From Nitrospirota bacterium (lineage in GTDB: Bacteria; Nitrospirota; 9FT-COMBO-42-15; HDB-SIOI813): 64,000 nt of DNA. Below, piece after piece: positions 19,199 through 26,004 of this stretch. The notes under the pieces were generated by a model. That model worked only from the letters and a program-made list of their open reading frames with translations. It was not told where the DNA came from and did no database searches. The stretch spans positions 280,877-344,876 of the forward strand of contig JADZCV010000045.1 of the NCBI GenBank assembly GCA_020851375.1. Direction: 5' to 3'. Every line of letters starts with the position of its first letter. Positions within the stretch are counted from its first letter, which is position 1. The translations under genes and the position numbers were made by a program.

Positions 19199-20038
19199 GT
19201 GATAATTTTTCATAGCACAACGGAAATGCAGCATCATGCCGCTGAACTCCGTGAGGCTGGAAAGACGATAGGCTTTGTGCCGACCATGGGCGCTCTTCAC
19301 CAGGGACATTTAAGCCTCATTGAACATGCAAAGAAGGAATCGGATGTTGTTGTTGTTTCCATATTTGTAAACCCCGTTCAATTTGGTCCAAAAGAAGATT
19401 TCAATCAATACCCCAGGAACATACAGGGCGATACAGAAATCTGTGGATCTGCAGGGGCAGATATTCTCTTCACTCCATCAGCTTCTGATATCTACCCGCA
19501 GGGATTCACGACATATGTATCAGTTGAGAATCTCTCTAAAGTGTTATGCGGTATAACAAGGCCGGGTCATTTCCGTGGTGTGGCAACTGTGGTACTGAAA
19601 CTGTTTAACATAATTAAGCCACACAAGTCATTCTTCGGACAGAAAGATTATCAACAGACAGTCATCATAAAGAGGATGTCAGAAGACCTGAACGTGGATA
19701 CTGAGGTAGTAGTACTGCCAACAGTGCGTGAAGCAGACGGCCTTGCCATGAGTTCAAGGAACAGGTATCTGAGTAAAACTGAGAGGCAGTCTGCGGCGGT
19801 TATCTATCGCTCTTTAAAAGCGGGAATATCCCTGTTTGAACAGGGTGAAAGAAACTCTGGAAGACTCCGGGATGCGGTCACAGGCATTATTAATGAAGAA
19901 CCTTCCATTAAGACTGAGTATGTTGCCGTCATCCATCCGGAGACGCTTCAAGAAGAAACAGATGCCAGAAAAGGCACAGTCATAGCAATAGCAGCCCGTA
20001 TCGGCAATTCACGACTGATTGATAATATTATATTGTAA
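19199..20038 (+). CDS. panC: Pantothenate synthetase
   Basis: 279 residues. It ligates pantoate and beta-alanine with ATP. 'FVPTMGALHQGHLSLI' contains the HxGH nucleotidylyl-transferase motif, 'VSIFVNPVQFGPKEDF' is the pantoate loop, and 'TRPGHFRGVATVVLKLF' and 'SFFGQKDYQQ' are conserved. The start is GTG, just after an A-rich AAAAAAGG. The stop shares one base with the murQ ATG. Confidence 0.95.
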   Translation: MIIFHSTTEMQHHAAELREAGKTIGFVPTMGALHQGHLSLIEHAKKESDVVVVSIFVNPVQFGPKEDFNQYPRNIQGDTEICGSAGADILFTPSASDIYPQGFTTYVSVENLSKVLCGITRPGHFRGVATVVLKLFNIIKPHKSFFGQKDYQQTVIIKRMSEDLNVDTEVVVLPTVREADGLAMSSRNRYLSKTERQSAAVIYRSLKAGISLFEQGERNSGRLRDAVTGIINEEPSIKTEYVAVIHPETLQEETDARKGTVIAIAARIGNSRLIDNIIL

Positions 20039-20904
20039 TGTATAACGACGACATTAACCCACATTCAGAACATTTGGACTCCCTGTCTGCAGATGAAATA
20101 ATCACACGTATGAATTATGATAATCTGCGGGTAATGAATGCAATCAACAGTGCAAAAGGGCCCATAACAGCAGCTATTAATGATGCTGTTTCGGCAATAC
20201 AATCAGGCGGGAGTCTTATCTATGTAGGCGCAGGCACAAGCGGGAGGCTTGGAGTCCTTGATGCATCAGAAATACCCCCGACATTCGGAGTGTCTCCGGA
20301 AGTGGTAAGGGCAATCATAGCAGGCGGCGACAGGGCTATAACCTTAGCGGTTGAAGGCGCTGAGGATGATGAGGATGCCGGAAGGAAGGATGTATCAGGC
20401 ATTGGCAACAGAGATATGCTGCTTGGCATTACTGCAAGCGGCTCAACGCCATATACGATAGCCGCACTGAAGGAGGCAAAGCGCAGAGGATCCAAATGCT
20501 GGCTTCTTGTCTGCAATGAGGTTACACTGGATTTCCCTGACGGTATAATCAATCTTTCTGTTGGACCGGAAATGATAGGCGGGTCAACAAGGCTAAAGGC
20601 TGGAACCGCTACCAAGATCGTTCTTAACATGATATCTACTGCCGCAATGATCAAACTGGGCAAGGTATATAAAGGCTACATGGTGGATGTCATCCCTTCA
20701 AACAGGAAATTGAGAAAAAGGGCTCTCAACATTATACAGGGAATCACCGGCTGCAGCAGCGAGGAGGCGGAGGTATTTCTTGAAAAATCCGGTGAAAACG
20801 CAAAGACCGCCATACTGATGTATATGAAGGGGCTTAATTTAAATGATGCAAAGGAAGTGTTGAAAAGTAGCGAAGATTCCCTGCGAAAGGCCCTTGAGGG
20901 GTGA
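20038..20904 (+). CDS. murQ: N-acetylmuramic acid 6-phosphate etherase
   Basis: A 288-residue SIS-domain lyase. It removes lactate from MurNAc-6-phosphate to give GlcNAc-6-phosphate. 'YVGAGTSGRLGVLDASEIPP' is the sugar-phosphate site and 'GITASGSTPYTIAALKEA' the second SIS loop. 'GSTRLKAGTATKIVLNMIS' is strongly conserved in MurQ, and a small UBA-like helical C-terminus follows. It overlaps anmK by one base, matching the sequential pathway AnmK then MurQ. It is the first gene of the salvage neighbourhood that runs to about 33 kb. Confidence 0.95.
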   Translation: MYNDDINPHSEHLDSLSADEIITRMNYDNLRVMNAINSAKGPITAAINDAVSAIQSGGSLIYVGAGTSGRLGVLDASEIPPTFGVSPEVVRAIIAGGDRAITLAVEGAEDDEDAGRKDVSGIGNRDMLLGITASGSTPYTIAALKEAKRRGSKCWLLVCNEVTLDFPDGIINLSVGPEMIGGSTRLKAGTATKIVLNMISTAAMIKLGKVYKGYMVDVIPSNRKLRKRALNIIQGITGCSSEEAEVFLEKSGENAKTAILMYMKGLNLNDAKEVLKSSEDSLRKALEG

Positions 20905-22160
20905 TGCAGGCAGCAAAACAAATTCGTATCATCGGACTTATGTCCGGGACATCGCATGACGGGGTGGATGCAGCGCTCGTAGAAATTGAGGTGTGTCACC
21001 CTAAACGTGCTATGTGTCATCCTGAACTTGTTTCAGGATCTCAAACGAAGCCGGAAAAGGAGATCCCGAAACAGGTGCGGAATGACAATGAAGCGGGACT
21101 TTCAGGTGAAATTACTGCAAGACTAATAAGGCATATCCATCTCCCCTACCGCAAACCCTTAAGGAATGAAATCAGGAAGGCATTTAATGGTAACACTGAG
21201 CTAATCTGCCGCCTCAACTTCGAACTCGGTGCGGTTTTTGCAAATGCCGTACTGTCCCTGCTGAAAGAAAGCGGTCATAGTCCTTCAGACATAGACGCCA
21301 TTGCCTCCCATGGCCAGACCATCTATCACATCCCGCCATCAGGCGGACGACATGGTTCAACACTCCAGATTGGCGAGGCATCGGTCATTGCAGAACGTAC
21401 AGGTATACTGACCATCTCTGATTTCAGGACTGCAGACATGGCCGCCGGCGGACAGGGCGCCCCGCTCGTCCCCATGGCAGACTATCTCCTCTTCAGAAGA
21501 TCAGGAAAAGTAACGGCTATATTGAATATCGGAGGCATTGCAAATGTTACGACCATCAGGGACAAGATAGATGAGACGGTTGCATTTGACACAGGTCCAG
21601 GTAACTCTCTGATTGATGAAGCCATGCTGCTTATTTTCAAAGGAGAGAAATCATTCGACAGGAACGGGGCTTTTGCAAGGTCAGGAAGGCCTGTCCCCAA
21701 AATGCTTAACGAATTACTCTCTCACCCCTACTTTAAGAAAAGGCCGCCCAAATCAACAGGAAGGGAAACCTTCGGCGCCGGGATGGCAAAAGATATATTA
21801 AAAAGGTATAAGAAGTTTGAATATCAGGATATCGTCTCGACACTCACCCACCTTACTGCCAGGACTATTTATGACTCTATAATCAAATCCAGACCGGAGG
21901 AAATCATATTAACCGGCGGAGGTGTAAAAAACAGATTCCTTACAGAACTTATACATGGCCACTTTAATGACAGCGCCATCAGGTTAAGTGAAATCTCCTG
22001 TTACGGCATCCCGCCACAGGCAAAAGAGGCTGTAAGCTTTGCCATACTCGGCTACCTCTCGATGAACCGCAAACAGGGGAATGTACCATCAGTAACCGGA
22101 GCGCGACACGGGGTAATACTGGGCAAGGCAACATTGCCTTCACGTTATTGCACGAACTGA
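20904..22160 (+). CDS. anmK: Anhydro-N-acetylmuramic acid kinase, with an in-frame palindromic insertion
   Basis: 418 residues. It cleaves and phosphorylates 1,6-anhydroMurNAc to MurNAc-6-phosphate. 'GLMSGTSHDGVDAALVEIE' is the N-terminal phosphate loop. 'SHGQTIYHIP', 'GQGAPLVPMADYLLF', 'AFDTGPGNSLIDEA', 'PKSTGRETFGAGM' and 'LTGGGVKNRF' are family blocks. Residues about 31-63 are foreign: they are translated from a REP-type palindrome (21016-21086) and include HPELVSGSQ and KQVRND. The insertion sits in the loop after the first strands and keeps the frame, so the enzyme is probably active. ATG overlaps the murQ stop. Confidence 0.93.
   Translation: MQAAKQIRIIGLMSGTSHDGVDAALVEIEVCHPKRAMCHPELVSGSQTKPEKEIPKQVRNDNEAGLSGEITARLIRHIHLPYRKPLRNEIRKAFNGNTELICRLNFELGAVFANAVLSLLKESGHSPSDIDAIASHGQTIYHIPPSGGRHGSTLQIGEASVIAERTGILTISDFRTADMAAGGQGAPLVPMADYLLFRRSGKVTAILNIGGIANVTTIRDKIDETVAFDTGPGNSLIDEAMLLIFKGEKSFDRNGAFARSGRPVPKMLNELLSHPYFKKRPPKSTGRETFGAGMAKDILKRYKKFEYQDIVSTLTHLTARTIYDSIIKSRPEEIILTGGGVKNRFLTELIHGHFNDSAIRLSEISCYGIPPQAKEAVSFAILGYLSMNRKQGNVPSVTGARHGVILGKATLPSRYCTN
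21016..21086. repeat. REP-type palindrome inserted in the anmK coding sequence
   Basis: Arms 21016-21042 (GTCATCCTGAAC...ATCTC) and 21060-21086 (GAGATCCC...GGAATGAC) are complementary with several mismatches, around a 17-base loop. A partial copy of the left end (tgtcaccctaaac) lies just before it at about 20995-21007. Its translation gives the HPELVSGS...KQVRND peptide that such palindromes produce when they land in genes. Confidence 0.88.
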
Positions 22161-22175
22161 AACCTATCGCTCTTT

Positions 22176-23078
22176 CTACCTGATAAACGTGCCGTTTCGA
22201 TATTCTTCAAACGCGGTCTTCAGCTCTTCCTCTGTATTCATCACGATCGGACCATACCAGGCAACCGGCTCACCGATAGGTTTGCCTGATATGAGAAGAA
22301 AACGGACCGGTTCGCCTTGTGTTGCAACAGTCACCTGGTCACCATCTCCGAATAACACCGCTGTACCGTTGTGGATAAATGAATCCCGTTCCATGTCGAA
22401 ATAGTTTTCTCCCTCGGCATCATAAGCAAAAGGGTCCTTTTCACTGCAAAAGACACCCTTGCCACCGATGACATAGGCAAAGACCGTATGGCCCCGGCTT
22501 GTGCTGTGGGTAAACCCGGAATGTGCCGGGAGCGTGACATCGAGGTATTCCGGGGCAATGACTATGTCCCTTACCGGTCCCTCTCTACCCTCCACTGCCC
22601 CGCAAATGATCTTGACCTTAGCGCCGCCCGTAGTCGTCACCTCAGGCACCTGCGGACTTTTGATGTCGCGATACCTGGGGGCCATCATCTTATGAGATTT
22701 AGGGAGGTTGGCCCATAGTTGAAAACCTTCCATCACACCGTCGTCGTCCCCGAGCGGCATCTCCTGGTGGATAATGCCGCTCCCGGCCGTCATCCACTGC
22801 ATATCACCGGACGATATGACACCCTTATTACCCATACTGTCCCCGTGCTCCACATCACCCCTGAGAACATACGTGATCGTCTCGATACCACGATGGGGGT
22901 GCCATGGAAACCCTTTGATGTATCGTTCCGGGTCCGAATTTCGAAAATCGTCCATCAACAGAAACGGGTCGAACAACGGCACTTCGCTGAATCCAAAGAC
23001 CCGCCTGAGATGGACCCCGGCCCCTTCCAGCGTGGGCTTGCTTTTGAACACCTTCCTGATCCTTCTGTTCTTTATCAT
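22176..23078 (-). CDS. Pirin family protein (bicupin)
   Basis: 300 residues from the ATG at 23078. A GTG start at 23114 is rejected because the likely promoter overlaps it. The N-terminal cupin has the metal-binding set 'FPWHPHRGIETITYVL' (two histidines), 'GDVEHGDS' and 'GSGIIHQEMP'. The second cupin from about residue 170 is degenerate. Bacterial pirins include quercetin 2,3-dioxygenases and metabolic regulators; the physiological role here is unknown. It is convergent with anmK (15-base gap), so it is not part of the muropeptide operon. Confidence 0.9.
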   Translation of the reverse strand: MIKNRRIRKVFKSKPTLEGAGVHLRRVFGFSEVPLFDPFLLMDDFRNSDPERYIKGFPWHPHRGIETITYVLRGDVEHGDSMGNKGVISSGDMQWMTAGSGIIHQEMPLGDDDGVMEGFQLWANLPKSHKMMAPRYRDIKSPQVPEVTTTGGAKVKIICGAVEGREGPVRDIVIAPEYLDVTLPAHSGFTHSTSRGHTVFAYVIGGKGVFCSEKDPFAYDAEGENYFDMERDSFIHNGTAVLFGDGDQVTVATQGEPVRFLLISGKPIGEPVAWYGPIVMNTEEELKTAFEEYRNGTFIR

Positions 23079-23102
23079 AACAAAACTTCGTCTCCCATTA
23101 TT

Positions 23103-23132
23103 ATTATCCGCCACCTGTCACGACAGTGTCAA
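23103..23132 (-). promoter_or_regulatory. Promoter of the pirin gene with an overlapping CTGTC-GACAG dyad
   Basis: On the - strand TTGACA (23127-23132) and GATAAT (23103-23108) are separated by 18 bases. The spacer holds a short dyad, CTGTC and GACAG separated by two bases (23115-23126), which could be an operator. The predicted transcription start, near 23096, gives an 18-base leader to the ATG at 23078. Confidence 0.6.
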
Positions 23133-23160
23133 TCTTATTCATCCGAAAAACCCCATTATT

Positions 23161-23344
23161 TACCACAAAGACACAAAGGACACAAAGAATTATATTTTAG
23201 ATACATCATTCAAAAATGCTCCTGTATACCTGTCATTCCCACGGAAGTGGGAATCCAGAACCAGGCCTCGGTCTGGAATCCCGCGTAAGCGGGAATGACG
23301 TTTTCATAAACCTTGGTGAGCCAGAGGCTCATGACGGTTCACCT
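23161..23344. repeat. Composite palindromic repeat, copy A
   Basis: Begins with a segment rich in CACAAAGACACAAAGG (23161-23212) and continues with AAAATGCTCCTG. The palindromic core (23231-23300) is built from TGTCATTCCCAC...GTGGGAATCCAGA and TCTGGAATCCCGC...GCGGGAATGACG. It ends in GAGGCTCATGACGGTTCACCT. The order and wording match copies B (27753), C (32768) and D (44195). It fills the gap between the pirin promoter and mntA. Confidence 0.88.
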
Positions 23345-23418
23345 ATAGATATGGATTGCTTGACTCTGTTTCCTCAATCCGATAAACTTCCGAATACAGT
23401 AATGGAGCAGGCCATATC

Positions 23419-23856
23419 ATGGAGAGTCGTCAAACATTAATTGAAGAGATTAAAACCCTCCTTTCCCCGAGGGAAGAGATTGCCCTGGCTTATCTCTTCG
23501 GATCTTTTTCAAAGGGTACCCCCACCTCTCACAGCGATATAGATATCGCTGTTCTCATTAACGGGAATATATCAGAAGAAGGATATCCTTACGGCTACCG
23601 CTCAGAACTTCTATCACATCTAATGAAAGGTCTCCGAACAAACAGCATTGACCTTGTGATCCTCAATGAGGCACCTCCCTTCCTTAGATTTCAGGTCATT
23701 CGATATGGCAAAATCATCCTCTCAAGGTCCGAGACTGCAAGAATAGATTTCCAGGTAAAGACTATATCAAGGTATAACGACGTAAAGAGACTCATCGGTA
23801 CTCAACAAAGATACATATCTGAACGACTGAAAAACGGGACATACGGCAAACGGTGA
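23419..23856 (+). CDS. mntA: MntA-type nucleotidyltransferase antitoxin
   Basis: 145 residues with the minimal nucleotidyltransferase motif GSFSKG...SDIDIAV (Gly28-Ser29, Asp40, Asp42). In the type VII MntA-HepT systems this enzyme AMPylates the HEPN toxin and neutralises it. The partner follows with a 4-base overlap, the classic arrangement. The C-terminal half ('FLRFQVIRYGKIILSR') is the usual MntA tail. A GGAG at 23404 could serve as the ribosome-binding site. Confidence 0.88.
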   Translation: MESRQTLIEEIKTLLSPREEIALAYLFGSFSKGTPTSHSDIDIAVLINGNISEEGYPYGYRSELLSHLMKGLRTNSIDLVILNEAPPFLRFQVIRYGKIILSRSETARIDFQVKTISRYNDVKRLIGTQQRYISERLKNGTYGKR

Positions 23857-24290
23857 TAGACACAACGCTTATCAGAAGAAAACTTGGAGAACTGGAAACT
23901 TGCATACATACACTGGAACGCCTTCGAGGCTATTCACTGAAGGAGTTGCAGGAGGACAGGGCAAAGGCATGGTCTGTTGAGCATGGCCTCCAAATCGCTG
24001 TGCAAACCGTGATTGATACAGGAAACAATATACTCGCAGCACTCGGTGAACACGAGATCGAAGATTATGTAGACGTTATTGACAAACTTGGAGAACAGGG
24101 CGTTATCCCCAAAGCATTTTCACAATCTATCCGTGGGATGGCAGGTTTTAGAAATATACTGGTTCATGAGTACGCTGCAGTAGACCTCACAAAGGTCTAT
24201 CATGTATTGCAGAATCAGTTAGATGACTTCAGGCAGTTCGCTAAACATATTGATGCTTATCTGGCCATTTGCAGTAAGAACGGGGCATAA
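23853..24290 (+). CDS. hepT: HepT-type HEPN toxin (DUF86)
   Basis: A 145-residue all-helical HEPN ribonuclease. The catalytic RX4HXY motif is intact: Arg100, His105 and Tyr107 in 'RNILVHEY'. Tyr107 is the residue that MntA modifies in characterised pairs. The helical 'AVQTVIDTGNNILAALG' and 'GMAGFRNILVHEY' are typical of DUF86. The start is GTG, overlapping the mntA stop. The toxin should cleave RNA when not AMPylated. Confidence 0.9.
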   Translation: MIDTTLIRRKLGELETCIHTLERLRGYSLKELQEDRAKAWSVEHGLQIAVQTVIDTGNNILAALGEHEIEDYVDVIDKLGEQGVIPKAFSQSIRGMAGFRNILVHEYAAVDLTKVYHVLQNQLDDFRQFAKHIDAYLAICSKNGA

Positions 24291-24318
24291 TAACTCACGT
24301 TGTTCCTTCTTCTGCAAT

Positions 24319-24347
24319 TCGACTGTCGTGTCCCATAGTGATATAAT
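24319..24347 (+). promoter_or_regulatory. Putative promoter upstream of the small gene and nucleotidyltransferase
   Basis: TCGACT (24319-24324), a 17-base spacer and a perfect TATAAT (24342-24347), with transcription predicted from about 24354. It separates the following two genes from mntA-hepT. Confidence 0.45.
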
Positions 24348-24366
24348 GCAACATATGATATCGCCA

Positions 24367-24558
24367 ATGGATAAAAGAAAAGAATATGGCCAGAGGAAAT
24401 TTCTCAAGTTTTCACCTCTCGAGAGGATGGAGATTATGCATCAACTCCTGATGGAAATAATTGCCATAAAGGCAAAGGCAGAAGGCATAACAGAACATGA
24501 AATCTATAGAAGATACCTTAAAAATAATCCAAGACATTATCAAAAATTTTCCGGCTGA
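24367..24558 (+). CDS. Small helical protein of unknown function, possible partner of the downstream nucleotidyltransferase
   Basis: 63 residues beginning MDKRKEYGQRKFLKF, charged and probably helical ('PLERMEIMHQLLMEIIAIKA', then 'EGITEHEIYRRYLK'). I do not recognise a family. It starts just after a good -10 box and overlaps the next gene by 62 bases in a different frame. Small helical proteins often precede stand-alone nucleotidyltransferase genes of toxin-antitoxin type, which is the only hint to function. Upstream in-frame ATGs at 24346 and 24355 are alternatives. Confidence 0.5.
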   Translation: MDKRKEYGQRKFLKFSPLERMEIMHQLLMEIIAIKAKAEGITEHEIYRRYLKNNPRHYQKFSG

Positions 24559-25111
24559 TATAGATATTGCATTAATCGGGGGATATGCCGCTGTCTTACA
24601 TGGTGTTGAGAGGACAACCCTTGATATTGACTTCTGTGTCTATTCTAATATTATCCATTCCACAAGAGATTCTTCAAAGTTAGTAACCCTCTTGATAAAA
24701 TACCTTCCGGAGCGATTTCATGTCGAATTGATTCAGGGAAGTAGAATCCATGATGATCCTTTTAAACATGACGTTATATTTATAGAAGATACTATTGGTG
24801 AATTTATTAGAATAGATTTCCTGATTGCTAAATATAAGTGGGAATTAGATGCCATTCGCTCTGCCCTCCCCATGGAAGGTATCCCAATACCGGTTGTAAC
24901 AAAGCCTTACCTTGCAGCACTGAAGTTAAGATCTACAGGATACAAGGATGCAGGTGACCTGGTCACTCTCATACAACTGATGACCGAAGAAGAAAAGGAA
25001 AAGACCATGGAGCTGGCAAAGAAAATAAGCAGGAATAAAAAGCTGGAACAGCTTCTTTCCAATGCGCAACATGAAGAACCTGCTGAAGATACATCTGATG
25101 AATTAATCTGA
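24497..25111 (+). CDS. Nucleotidyltransferase-fold protein (AbiEii/DUF1814-like or related)
   Basis: 204 residues. 'IALIGGYAAVLHGVERTTLDID' is the nucleotidyltransferase signature with GGY/AAxxHG and an R-T-x-D-I-D metal-binding segment, and a third acidic residue is likely in 'EFIRIDFLIA'. 'TKPYLAALKLRSTGYKDAGDL' resembles the C-terminal helical part of AbiEii-like or DUF6036 proteins. It may belong to a toxin-antitoxin or RNA-modifying pair, but no canonical AbiEi lies beside it. Confidence 0.7.
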   Translation: MKSIEDTLKIIQDIIKNFPADIDIALIGGYAAVLHGVERTTLDIDFCVYSNIIHSTRDSSKLVTLLIKYLPERFHVELIQGSRIHDDPFKHDVIFIEDTIGEFIRIDFLIAKYKWELDAIRSALPMEGIPIPVVTKPYLAALKLRSTGYKDAGDLVTLIQLMTEEEKEKTMELAKKISRNKKLEQLLSNAQHEEPAEDTSDELI

Positions 25112-25115
25112 AGAA

Positions 25116-26003
25116 TCAGGAAATATACTTACGGGGGTTTCTGTCTGTGCACCCCTCAATAATGTCTCTATAGTATCCCAGTTCTGCCAATCTTTGTGCC
25201 GATTCTGCAAGGGTTAGAGAGCCTCCATGGAGCCTGCCGGCATCGTCCATCACGCCATGTCCGTGATTCGCGCCCGATGTTTTTGTCTCTTTTACTGAAT
25301 CTGACACGAGGATTATCCTGTCAGGATTCTTTGTCCTGAAGATCAGTTCCAGGGTTTTCTCATTGAGATGGTATGGATCTGCGATGACCTCTACATATAT
25401 ATGTTTATTAAGAAGTCCAAATCCGGCAATTCCAGGCTCTCTGTGGTGAATACCCCGCATAGCATTGAATATGTGAGTGATGCCCCTGGCACCTGCTTTG
25501 AAGCCAGCCTCTGCCTCTGCATACGTTGCATCTGAATGTCCCATGCTGGCAATTATGCCGATGTCAGACATCTTTTTTATGAGTTTAAGGGAACCATTCA
25601 GCTCAGGGGCTATTGTTATTATCTTCACAATGTCTTCGAAGCCATCAATAATTTTTCTAAGATTGGATTCATTTGGCTCAATGAACGATGAAGATTTGAG
25701 TGCGCCGCATTTTTTTGAATTAAGAAAAGGTCCTTCGAGATGGACACCGAGGATGGCAGCTTCCGGAGGCCGGACATGAAGGTTGTCGCTCCCCCTCGCC
25801 TTTGACCTTTGCATCTCCATAGCAGACTTCACAGCAATTATGTTATTACGCATTACATCTATGGCATCAGGATAAATAGCCGGGACAATCGCACTAACGC
25901 CAAGTGATGCCTGTATCTCAGCCATCCTGAGTATGTCTTGCGGATTGGATGTCCGGGTGTCGTAGCCTCCTATGCCGTGCGTATGGATGTCAATAATATT
26001 CAT
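25116..26003 (-). CDS. nagA: N-acetylglucosamine-6-phosphate deacetylase, barrel-only form
   Basis: A 295-residue amidohydrolase that removes acetate from GlcNAc-6-phosphate, the product of MurQ. Metal and catalytic residues are visible: HTHG at residues 7-10, 'GVHLEGPFLN' (metal Glu), 'ASMGHSDATY', 'GITHIFNAM' and Asp in 'ILVSDSVKE'. It begins right at the first metal motif and ends soon after 'TDRNPRKYI', so both segments of the small beta-sandwich domain of the usual ~380-residue NagA are missing. Pathway context supports NagA despite that. It is one base downstream of the SagB-type gene on the - strand. Confidence 0.85.
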   Translation of the reverse strand: MNIIDIHTHGIGGYDTRTSNPQDILRMAEIQASLGVSAIVPAIYPDAIDVMRNNIIAVKSAMEMQRSKARGSDNLHVRPPEAAILGVHLEGPFLNSKKCGALKSSSFIEPNESNLRKIIDGFEDIVKIITIAPELNGSLKLIKKMSDIGIIASMGHSDATYAEAEAGFKAGARGITHIFNAMRGIHHREPGIAGFGLLNKHIYVEVIADPYHLNEKTLELIFRTKNPDRIILVSDSVKETKTSGANHGHGVMDDAGRLHGGSLTLAESAQRLAELGYYRDIIEGCTDRNPRKYIS

Positions 26004-26004
26004 T

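Noticed and set aside
22719..23298. Two overlapping + strand frames of about 180 residues
   Set aside because: They are antisense to the conserved pirin gene and run on into repeat copy A.
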